DNA of 8,225 nucleotides from Bacillota bacterium (GTDB lineage: Bacteria; Bacillota; Clostridia; Acetivibrionales; DSM-2933): positions 1-8,225 of the forward strand of contig JAUZPS010000184.1 in NCBI GenBank assembly GCA_030705945.1. The letters are read 5' to 3'. How positions within the stretch are numbered: the first letter of the stretch is position 1; the number at the start of each line of letters is the position of its first letter. The notes below the pieces were generated by a model, which ran no database searches, was not told where the DNA came from, and saw only the letters and a program-made list of their open reading frames with translations. The position numbers and the translations under genes are program-made. This document shows, piece after piece, positions 1-4,557 of this stretch.

Positions 1-651
1 CACAAAAATATTATAAAGTATTGGGAAGACATATATGCTTTGGTTCGTGATATGGGTGACTTTTTGTATATTTATGATAAAGTCCCCTTTTCTCATGCAG
101 GTGTTAAGACATTTGACTATAGAGAATTAATGAATAATAATGGATTCTTTGATAAAAATAAGATAAAGGCTTGCAGAGATTACCCTCTATCATTTTTAAA
201 GACCTCTGTTCAGGATAATCTCTTAGATAAAGCAAATGAATTGCTTCAGAAAGAATATTTTAAATTTAACATAGATTTAAATATTAAATTAAGAATTATT
301 TCTACAATATTTAATCTGGATAAAGAAATAATTATGCTGCTTCAGAGGTTTGATTATCCCTTTATGGTTCCTAAGATTATTATCTATAATTCTACGGAAA
401 GGTCATTTAGCGTTGAAGACTATATAACAATAGCTTTGCTTAATGCAATGGGTATGGATATAATAATTCTATCGCCGACTGGGTATAACAATATAGAAAA
501 TGGAATAAAGAACAGCTTGTTTGATATTCACAATCTTGAAGACGTCAGGTTTGATCTAGTTATATCAAAGGAGATTTCTAGAGAAATAAAAAGGCGCAAA
601 AGTAATCAAGAAACAAGTTTATTAGATAAGTTTAAAAGTTGGATTAAATAA
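1..651 (+). CDS. yceG: YceG-like protein of the TerD-associated module, C-terminal part (5' end outside window)
   Basis: The frame is open from the first base, so the start lies outside the window; 216 residues remain. No function is proven for this family. In Bacillus subtilis and other Firmicutes yceG sits in one unit with several TerD-family genes, a TerC-like gene and a TelA-like gene, and the family has been described as a possible component of a biosynthetic module tied to Ter stress systems. The part I recognise is the C-terminal third, about residues 120-165 of the fragment, with VPKIIIYN, then an acidic SVEDYITIALLNAMGMDIII stretch and SPTGYNNIENGI, which is typical of the family. 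The last 30 residues are lysine-rich. There is no signal peptide in the visible part and no membrane segment. Two terD genes follow on the same strand after a 275-nt gap, which supports the call. A TTG codon at position 40 is an internal leucine, not the start. Confidence 0.75.
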   Translation, partial: HKNIIKYWEDIYALVRDMGDFLYIYDKVPFSHAGVKTFDYRELMNNNGFFDKNKIKACRDYPLSFLKTSVQDNLLDKANELLQKEYFKFNIDLNIKLRIISTIFNLDKEIIMLLQRFDYPFMVPKIIIYNSTERSFSVEDYITIALLNAMGMDIIILSPTGYNNIENGIKNSLFDIHNLEDVRFDLVISKEISREIKRRKSNQETSLLDKFKSWIK

Positions 652-779
652 TTAATAAATATTTTACGGAAATAATTTAATATATTAATTAAAATATTAA
701 TAAAATAAAGTTTACTTTTTATCAAATTGATATATAATATTAATTAAGAAAAAAGGTAGAAAATATTAAATTTAGTTAA

Positions 780-877
780 GGTAGCATCAAAAGAACTTAG
801 CAACTGGTCGTTTCAAAAACTTGATATAATGGTTTTTCATCATACAAAACTTGAATAAGGAATTTATTTAAACGCCC
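780..877 (+). repeat. Family A structured repeat, copy 1
   Basis: This 98-nt copy begins with GGTAGCATCAAAA, then CTTAGCAACTGG, a left arm GGTCGTTTCAAAAA at 806-819 and a partly matching right arm ending at 877. It is the most diverged of the three clear copies, and its right arm (TTTAAACGCC) pairs less well than in copies 2 and 3. The loop carries TGATATAAT (822-830), an extended -10-like box shared by all three. It lies 49 nt upstream of the first terD gene, so if the box is a promoter it would drive that gene with a leader of about 90 nt. The rest of the 652-926 gap is very AT-rich, with no gene or clear terminator that I can see. Confidence 0.8.
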
Positions 878-926
878 TAAATCAATACAAAAATGTATAT
901 AATAAAAATGAAAGAGAGGTTTTGTT

Positions 927-1505
927 ATGCCAATAAGCTTACAAAAAGGACAAAAGGTAGACTTGACCAAAACAAATCCAGGTCTTAGTAAAGTTGTAAT
1001 AGGTTTGGGATGGGATACCAATAAGTATGACGGCGGTTCTGAATTTGATTTGGATACAGCTGCTTTTCTTCTGAATGATTCAGGTAAGGTAAAAAGCGAT
1101 AATGATTTTATATTTTATAATAATTTAAGCGATAGTTCGGGAGCAGTTACTCATCTTGGAGATAATCTTACAGGAGCCGGCGATGGAGATGATGAACAGA
1201 TAAAAATTGATTTAAGTAAAATTCCAGCAGATGTAAGTAAAATTGACTTTACAGTAACAATCCATGAAGCAGAACAAAGAAGGCAAAATTTTGGACAGAT
1301 TTCCAACGCGTTCATAAGAATTTTCAAGGATGATACCAAGGAAGAGCTTATAAGATATGATTTAGGAGAAGATTTTAGCATAGAGACAGCCGTTGTTGTA
1401 GGAGAACTATATAGAAATAATGGAGAATGGAAATTCAGCGCGGTTGGAAGCGGTTTTCAAGGTGGACTAGCCGCGTTATGTAGAAATTTTGGAATAAATA
1501 TTTAA
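927..1505 (+). CDS. terD: TerD-family calcium-binding stress protein (first copy)
   Basis: A full-length 192-residue TerD-domain protein, the usual length for the family. TerD proteins bind calcium and act at or near the inner face of the membrane in tellurite-resistance and general envelope or oxidant stress systems; the exact biochemical role is not settled. Diagnostic features are the start MPISLQKGQKVDLTK, GLGWDTN near residues 26-32, the acidic FDLDTAAFLL near 40-49, GDGDDE near 85-90 and the C-terminal AVGSGFQGGLAALC near 172-185. The Asp/Glu clusters are the expected calcium ligands. The ATG at 927 has AAAGAGAGG 7 nt upstream. There is no signal peptide, which fits a cytoplasmic protein. 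The next gene encodes a 67% identical paralogue, so this is a tandem duplication. A family A repeat precedes the gene and a family B palindrome follows it. Confidence 0.95.
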   Translation: MPISLQKGQKVDLTKTNPGLSKVVIGLGWDTNKYDGGSEFDLDTAAFLLNDSGKVKSDNDFIFYNNLSDSSGAVTHLGDNLTGAGDGDDEQIKIDLSKIPADVSKIDFTVTIHEAEQRRQNFGQISNAFIRIFKDDTKEELIRYDLGEDFSIETAVVVGELYRNNGEWKFSAVGSGFQGGLAALCRNFGINI

Positions 1506-1510
1506 TTTAT

Positions 1511-1613
1511 ATTAAAAATAATTATTAATCTTACATTTAGCATAGCAAAATAACTAACGGTTTTAACGATATTCTGCGATAGATAAATGTAAAAGATTAA
1601 TTGATTTTAATTA
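1511..1613. repeat. Family B palindromic repeat, copy 1 (diverged)
   Basis: TTAATCTTACATTTA (1525-1539) pairs with TAAATGTAAAAGATTAA (1584-1600) apart from a two-base bulge. An imperfect outer arm (ATTAAAAATAA with TTGATTTTAAT) extends the fold to about 1511-1613. The inner arm is decayed relative to copies 2 and 3. It fills most of the 186-nt gap between the two terD genes. It could slow or partly terminate transcription between them, but there is no U-tract typical of an intrinsic terminator. Confidence 0.75.
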
Positions 1614-1691
1614 AGGCAGTATTGGTGATTTTTTACACTATCAATCAAAAATTATGATTTTAAAATTTATTTGATAAGGCTGGGTGATAAC

Positions 1692-2273
1692 ATGGCAATA
1701 AGTTTAGTTAAAGGACAAAAGATTGATTTGACTAAAACAAATCCTGGATTAACGAAAACTATTATAGGTTTGGGATGGGATACCAATAAATATTCCGGTG
1801 GAAGTGATTTCGATTTAGACGCGTCAGCGTTTTTGCTTGGAGAGAATGGAAAAGCTTTAAAGGATGAAGACTTTATTTTCTACAATAATTTAAAAGGAAG
1901 AAATGATTGTGTCATTCATACTGGGGATAATAGGACAGGTGAAGGCGAAGGTGATGATGAACAGATAAAAATCGACTTTAGCAAAGTACCGTCAGAAATA
2001 CATAGGATAGCAATAACGGTTACTATATATGATGCTGATGGCAGACATCAAAACTTTGGACAAGTCTCTAACGCTTTTGTTCGCGTTGTAAATGAAGAAA
2101 CAAATGAAGAGATTATGAGATATGATCTCGCGGAAGAATTTTCAATAGAAACTGCGCTTGTGGTATGCGAGTTGTACAGAAATGGAGGAGAATGGAAGTT
2201 CAACGCCGTTGGAAGTGGTTTTTCCGGAGGCTTAAATGCCCTCTGTTCTAATTTTGGGCTTCAGGCAGGTTGA
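1692..2273 (+). CDS. terD: TerD-family calcium-binding stress protein (second copy)
   Basis: A 193-residue TerD-domain protein, about 67% identical to its upstream neighbour by hand count (128 of 190 aligned positions, no gaps). It has the same family marks: MAISLVKGQKIDLTK, GLGWDTN, FDLDASAFLL, the acidic GEGEGDDE and AVGSGFSGGLNALC. The best-kept stretches are the calcium-ligand loops and the C-terminal end, while residues 51-56 and 101-120 vary most. I chose the ATG at 1692 because GGTGAT (1683-1688) lies just upstream and because MAIS aligns with MPIS of the paralogue. A TTG at 1671 would add seven residues the family does not have. Expected to be cytoplasmic. TerD paralogues are usually found in sets (yceC, yceD and yceE in B. 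subtilis), so more copies may lie left of the window. Confidence 0.95.
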   Translation: MAISLVKGQKIDLTKTNPGLTKTIIGLGWDTNKYSGGSDFDLDASAFLLGENGKALKDEDFIFYNNLKGRNDCVIHTGDNRTGEGEGDDEQIKIDFSKVPSEIHRIAITVTIYDADGRHQNFGQVSNAFVRVVNEETNEEIMRYDLAEEFSIETALVVCELYRNGGEWKFNAVGSGFSGGLNALCSNFGLQAG

Positions 2274-2280
2274 TATAGAT

Positions 2281-2306
2281 ATAAAACTTTATAGTTCGAC
2301 ATCTAT
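2281..2306. repeat. Short dispersed repeat D, copy 1
   Basis: ATAAAACT followed by TTTATAGTTCGACATCTAT (2288-2306). The second part matches 4018-4036 at 17 of 19 positions, and the ATAAAACT part recurs at 4007-4014, so the two sites look related. A shorter match, TATAGTTCAACA, is found at 2580-2591. The site lies just after the second terD stop codon. The function is unknown; it may be the edge of a larger decayed element. Confidence 0.4.
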
Positions 2307-2333
2307 GTGGACACTGATAACAAATGATATTTA

Positions 2334-2430
2334 GGTAGTATCAAAAAAACTTAGCAACTGGTCGTTTCAAAAACTTGATATAATAGGTTTTCGTCATATA
2401 AACTTGAACAAGGAATTTTTTGAAACGACC
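2334..2430 (+). repeat. Family A structured repeat, copy 2 (best-formed stem)
   Basis: The box GGTAGTATCAAAA at the left end is followed by CTTAGCAACTG, and then a perfect 14-bp stem: GGTCGTTTCAAAAA (2360-2373) with TTTTTGAAACGACC (2417-2430). Above it CTTG pairs with CAAG across a small bulge, and the apex holds TGATATAAT (2376-2384). Copies 2 and 3 are close to 90% alike. It lies between the second terD gene and the AIM24-family gene, followed directly by the separate palindrome at 2435-2520. Transposon, regulatory RNA or promoter element are all possible. Confidence 0.85.
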
Positions 2431-2434
2431 TTAT

Positions 2435-2520
2435 ATAAATCGTGAAAAAGATTTTAAATAAGCAAATGAAGTTAAAGTATATTCATTTGCTTAAATAATA
2501 TGGAATTTTTCACGATTTAT
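2435..2520. repeat. Long double-arm palindrome (family C, single copy)
   Basis: The outer arm is ATAAATCGTGAAAAA (2435-2449) with its perfect 15-base complement at 2506-2520. The inner arm is TAAGCAAATGAA (2459-2470) with its perfect 12-base complement at 2482-2493. The loop is 11 nt. Perfect pairing over 27 bp in two tiers is far beyond chance. It begins five bases after family A copy 2. No U-run follows, so it is not a standard intrinsic terminator, though it could block transcription or protect an RNA 3' end. No second copy is in the window. Confidence 0.8.
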
Positions 2521-2562
2521 TAATCAAGGAATATGTTTTATGATTTTAAAAGCTAATGTAAG

Positions 2563-2580
2563 ATGTTTAACACGAAACAT
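2563..2580. promoter_or_regulatory. Small inverted repeat, possible operator
   Basis: ATGTTT and AAACAT are separated by six bases, 30 nt before the TTG start of the AIM24-family gene. The symmetry and position suit a repressor site, but six-base arms are common in AT-rich DNA, so this is weak. Confidence 0.25.
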
Positions 2581-2609
2581 ATAGTTCAACAATAAAAGGA
2601 GGGATTGCT

Positions 2610-3293
2610 TTGAATTATAATATACTCTATCAGGGGGCATTTCCAATAGTTGAAGCGAACCTGCAGCAAGGAGAATTGATTAAGGCTGAGTCAGATGCAA
2701 TGGTATCAATGTCTCCTACAATTGATCTTGAGGGTAAAATGGAAGGAGGTTTACTTCAAGGTTTGGGAAGAATGCTCTCAGGAGAAAAATTCTTTTTTCA
2801 AACCCTTCACGCAAGAAGAGGACCAGGAACAGTTCTTCTTGCAACACCTTCACCTGGAGGCATACAAGATGTTGAACTGGATGGTTCGTATGGACTCTGT
2901 GTACAGAAGGATGGCTTTCTTGCGGCTACTCAGGGTATAGAAGTTTCTACTCAAATGCAGAATCTTTTTAAGGGTTTGTTTTCAGGAGAAGGATTTTTTA
3001 TACTCAGAATAAGCGGAAAGGGAATGGTTTTCCTTAGTTCATATGGTTCTATCCATGCTATAAACCTTGCTGAAAGGGAAGAAGTAATAATAGATAACGG
3101 TCATTTAGTAGCATGGCCTGATTATATGCATTATCAGATGGAAAAGGCATCAAAGGGATGGATATCTAGCTTCACATCAGGTGAAGGAATAGTATGCAGG
3201 TTCAGGGGTCCAGGAACAATTTTAATTCAGACTCGGAATCCGAAGGGGTTTGGGTCGTGGCTAAGGCAATTTATGCCATCCTCTGGAAGTTGA
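2610..3293 (+). CDS. AIM24 / TIGR00266-family protein
   Basis: A 227-residue protein of the AIM24 family (formerly DUF124), the usual bacterial length of about 220-260. Yeast AIM24 is a mitochondrial inner-membrane protein that supports cristae organisation; the bacterial members form beta-sandwich pseudo-trimers and have no established activity. Visible marks are the repeated glycine-rich turns: GEKFFF (58-63) then GPGTVLLA (71-78), GEGFFILR (126-133) and GEGIVCRFRGPGTILIQTR (191-209), ending in SWLRQFMP. No signal peptide or membrane helix. The start is TTG at 2610, six bases after a near-perfect AAAGGAGGG, and no nearby in-frame ATG is better placed. It lies between two direct family A repeats and shares strand with the TerD cluster, so a role in the same envelope-stress response is a reasonable inference. 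It is followed by a strong terminator at 3456. Confidence 0.9.
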   Translation: MNYNILYQGAFPIVEANLQQGELIKAESDAMVSMSPTIDLEGKMEGGLLQGLGRMLSGEKFFFQTLHARRGPGTVLLATPSPGGIQDVELDGSYGLCVQKDGFLAATQGIEVSTQMQNLFKGLFSGEGFFILRISGKGMVFLSSYGSIHAINLAEREEVIIDNGHLVAWPDYMHYQMEKASKGWISSFTSGEGIVCRFRGPGTILIQTRNPKGFGSWLRQFMPSSGS

Positions 3294-3321
3294 AGTGATA
3301 GAGGTGGCAAAAATCCTTTTA

Positions 3322-3416
3322 GGTAGTATCAAAAAAACTTAGCAACTGGTCGTTTCAAAAACTTGATATAATGGGTTTTTGTCATATAAACTTGAACAAG
3401 GCATTTTTGAAACGCC
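3322..3416 (+). repeat. Family A structured repeat, copy 3
   Basis: The left end is GGTAGTATCAAAA, followed by CTTAGCAACTGG. The stem is GGTCGTTTCAAAAA (3348-3361) against TTTTTGAAACGCC (3404-3416), with one base bulged. CTTG/CAAG pairing continues above it and TGATATAAT lies at 3364-3372. A strong intrinsic terminator starts 40 nt downstream, so transcription from this box would give a short RNA of roughly 115 nt rather than reach the next gene. Alternatively the copy simply sits in the 3' untranslated region of the AIM24-family gene. Confidence 0.85.
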
Positions 3417-3455
3417 TTTAATACCTTGTGATTAAGAAAAATATTATAGATGCGT

Positions 3456-3495
3456 AAGCTTAAGTTGGTTAAATAAATCAGCTTAAGCTTTTTTT
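3456..3495 (+). terminator. Strong intrinsic terminator after the AIM24-family gene
   Basis: AAGCTTAAGTTGGTT (3456-3470) pairs with AATCAGCTTAAGCTT (3476-3490) over 15 bp with two G-U pairs, closing a five-base loop and followed by a T run to 3495. This is a classic rho-independent terminator. It separates the TerD/AIM24 unit from the DUF3343-like gene, which therefore needs its own promoter in 3496-3590. Confidence 0.85.
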
Positions 3496-3528
3496 ATTAG
3501 TAAGATAGACTATTAGGACCAAATTTAA

Positions 3529-3554
3529 TTGTTAGGGTAACAAATACAATTACC
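3529..3554. promoter_or_regulatory. Palindromic operator-like site upstream of the DUF3343-like gene
   Basis: TTGTTA GGG TAACAA (3529-3543) is a perfect inverted repeat with a three-base centre, and GGTAA with TTACC (3536-3554) gives a second overlapping dyad. It lies about 45-70 nt before the gene start, inside the stretch that must contain its promoter. A transcription-factor site is likely, but the regulator is not identifiable. Confidence 0.4.
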
Positions 3555-3596
3555 TTTACATAAATTAAAACTACGACAAAAATTGGAGTGAAGGTT

Positions 3597-3860
3597 ATGG
3601 ATTGCCTTGGAATTTTTGAGTCCGGTAATTACGCATTTAAGATTTGTTCTGTTTTAGAAAGAAAAGGCTATGTTTTCGAAGTTGTATCAATTCCCTGTCA
3701 AATTGCAAAAAGCGGATGTGGTCATTGTATGAAGTTTCCGGAGGAATTTACGGAAATGGTTGTTAGAGAAGCTGCTGTAAATAATATACCAATATTGGAA
3801 TTATTCTTAATAAAGACTGGATTTAGTAAAAACAAATATATTCGCAAGGAACTGTTTTAA
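3597..3860 (+). CDS. Small DUF3343-like protein (putative Se/S carrier-like)
   Basis: An 87-residue protein resembling the DUF3343 family, annotated as putative Se/S carrier-like because of its short fold and cysteine motif. It has the family layout: an N-terminal LGIFESGNYAFKICSVLERKG where the usual FxS...A...LK lies, then a beta strand ending in VVSIPCQIAKSGCGHCMKF (residues 29-47), with Cys34, Cys41 and Cys44 forming a probable thiol or metal/sulfur-handling site. The middle segment of the family then follows, and the protein ends in a short basic tail. Five cysteines in 87 residues. I chose the ATG at 3597 because GGAGTG (3585-3590) is then six bases away; the GTG at 3588 would overlap its own ribosome site. 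It is separated from the AIM24-family gene by a terminator, so it is probably its own transcription unit. No membrane segment. The function remains unproven. Confidence 0.7.
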   Translation: MDCLGIFESGNYAFKICSVLERKGYVFEVVSIPCQIAKSGCGHCMKFPEEFTEMVVREAAVNNIPILELFLIKTGFSKNKYIRKELF

Positions 3861-3880
3861 AATAGTGGATTTCTTTAATA

Positions 3881-3985
3881 TATATAAAAAGCACTATTAA
3901 TCTTACATTTGACGGAGCAAAATAACGAACGCTTTAACGTTATTTTGTGATAGGCAAATGTAAAAGATTAATTGCTTTTTATATA
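3881..3985. repeat. Family B palindromic repeat, copy 2 (complete)
   Basis: A three-tier palindrome: outer arms of 13 bp, perfect (TATATAAAAAGCA at 3881-3893 with 3973-3985); middle arms TTAATCTTACATTTG (3897-3911) with CAAATGTAAAAGATTAA (3955-3971), with a two-base bulge; and a perfect inner 10-bp arm CAAAATAACG (3918-3927) with 3938-3947 around a ten-base loop. It begins 20 nt after the DUF3343-like stop codon, so on RNA it would form a large 3' hairpin. Its central 61 bases differ from copy 3 at only two positions. Confidence 0.85.
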
Positions 3986-3991
3986 GATATC

Positions 3992-4006
3992 TTTTTTTGA
4001 TGCTAC
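3992..4006 (-). repeat. Inverted fragment of the family A left end
   Basis: Read on the minus strand this is GTAGCATCAAAAAAA, the same box that opens family A copies at 780, 2334 and 3322. Nothing else of family A follows it. It lies six bases beyond the end of family B copy 2 and is followed by the second copy of short repeat D (4007-4036). It may be a remnant of an insertion or excision, or a short independent motif. Confidence 0.4.
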
Positions 4007-4036
4007 ATAAAACTAATTTTACAGTTCGAAATCTAT
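4007..4036. repeat. Short dispersed repeat D, copy 2
   Basis: ATAAAACT, a few extra bases, then TTTACAGTTCGAAATCTAT (4018-4036), matching 2288-2306 at 17 of 19 positions. It directly abuts the inverted family A end. Beyond it, 4037-4150 is AT-rich and shows no gene. Confidence 0.4.
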
Positions 4037-4150
4037 ATTATTAAATCTATAAAATTTTATAAGAATATATAAAACAGAGATAGTAAAAGTTTAAAAGAAC
4101 CTAACTATGATAAACAAGATAAACTAATCCATAATAAAGTGTTATTTAAT

Positions 4151-4179
4151 TTAGTTCGGTGGTATAATAACCTTATACT
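4151..4179 (+). promoter_or_regulatory. Promoter of the 6S RNA gene
   Basis: TTAGTT (4151-4156), a 17-bp spacer and TATACT (4174-4179) give a housekeeping-type promoter with a predicted start at about 4186, exactly the first base of the 6S closing stem. An alternative extended -10, TGGTATAAT (4160-4168), would start about 11 nt earlier and give a slightly longer precursor. Confidence 0.65.
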
Positions 4180-4185
4180 AAATTT

Positions 4186-4387
4186 AATCCTGGAGTGTTC
4201 GTGATATCCTAAATTTTGAACCTACAAATTGTAAACGGGAGTTTGGCGTTTAAAAGTAGATAGCAGGCCTCAATCTAATTCCGACATTCATTAAGAATGC
4301 AACGGCGGAGGAAGTTAAAAACTTTTAGCAGAACACCCACCTAGCTTGGGCTAGGTGTCAAAATTCAGGTTGACGGCATTTTGGGTT
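4186..4387 (+). ncRNA. ssrS: 6S RNA
   Basis: A roughly 202-nt RNA with the 6S architecture. 6S RNA mimics an open promoter, binds the housekeeping sigma-RNA polymerase holoenzyme and lowers its use in stationary phase; it is also a template for short product RNAs. The closing stem pairs AATCC, one bulged U, then GGAGTG (4186-4197) with CATTTTGGGTT (4377-4387), 11 bp with several G-U pairs. Conserved primary-sequence marks seen in 6S RNAs, including that of E. coli, are present: the TGGAGTGTTCG start, and on the 3' side GAACACCCACCTAGC followed by its own short hairpin and TTGACGGCATTTTGG. The stretch between should form the large central bubble with the apical arm. It has its own promoter and an intrinsic terminator at 4401-4430, and it is bracketed by family B copies 2 and 3. 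No open reading frame competes. Confidence 0.9.
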
Positions 4388-4400
4388 AAATATGATTAAA

Positions 4401-4430
4401 AGTTCCTTTCTAAGTGAAAGGGACTTTTTT
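4401..4430 (+). terminator. Intrinsic terminator of 6S RNA
   Basis: AGTTCCTTTC (4401-4410) pairs with GAAAGGGACT (4416-4425), with one G-U pair and a five-base loop, followed by a T run to 4430. The short distance from the 6S closing stem fits 3' trimming of a precursor. Confidence 0.85.
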
Positions 4431-4456
4431 CATATAAGTTAATTTGTTTTGCTTTA

Positions 4457-4531
4457 AATTAAAAGCGTTATTAATCTTACATTTGACGGAGCAAAATAAT
4501 GAACGCTTTAACGTTATTTTGTTATAGGCAA
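4457..4531. repeat. Family B palindromic repeat, copy 3 (right end missing)
   Basis: The left arm TTAATCTTACATTTG (4471-4485), the inner arm and the loop match copy 2 at 59 of 61 bases, and one of the two changes still leaves a G-U pair in the inner stem. The sequence diverges abruptly after GGCAA at 4531, so the right middle and outer arms are gone. What follows resembles an inverted family A left end. Confidence 0.8.
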
Positions 4532-4534
4532 GTT

Positions 4535-4551
4535 TTCTTTTTGATACCGCC
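4535..4551 (-). repeat. Inverted family A-like left end at the family B breakpoint
   Basis: On the minus strand this reads GGCGGTATCAAAAAG, close to the family A box GGTAGTATCAAAA and, like copies 2 and 3, preceded by TTAG (4552-4554 region). It begins seven bases after the stop codon of the leftward gene, so it lies in that gene's 3' untranslated region. The match is short and imperfect. Confidence 0.35.
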
Positions 4552-4557
4552 TAAGTT

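Noticed and set aside
898..903. TATAAT as the promoter of the first terD gene
   Set aside because: Its start would fall at about 910, on top of the ribosome binding site, and there is no -35.
797..1021. Minus-strand open frame of 74 codons
   Set aside because: It overlaps the family A repeat and the start of the first terD gene, has no ribosome site and no recognisable protein features.
1151..1381. Minus-strand open frame of 76 codons
   Set aside because: It lies wholly inside the first terD gene as an antisense shadow.
1671..1691. TTG start seven codons before the second terD ATG
   Set aside because: The paralogue and the family start at MxISL, and GGTGAT is placed for the ATG at 1692.
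2695..2940. Plus-strand open frame of 81 codons
   Set aside because: It is an out-of-frame shadow inside the AIM24-family gene, which has a full family match.
3588..3596. GTG start for the DUF3343-like gene
   Set aside because: It overlaps the ribosome binding site GGAGTG, which is correctly placed for the ATG at 3597.
780..4531. The dispersed repeats as a CRISPR array
   Set aside because: The copies are about 95-105 nt, internally palindromic and separated by whole genes; no regular short spacers or cas genes.
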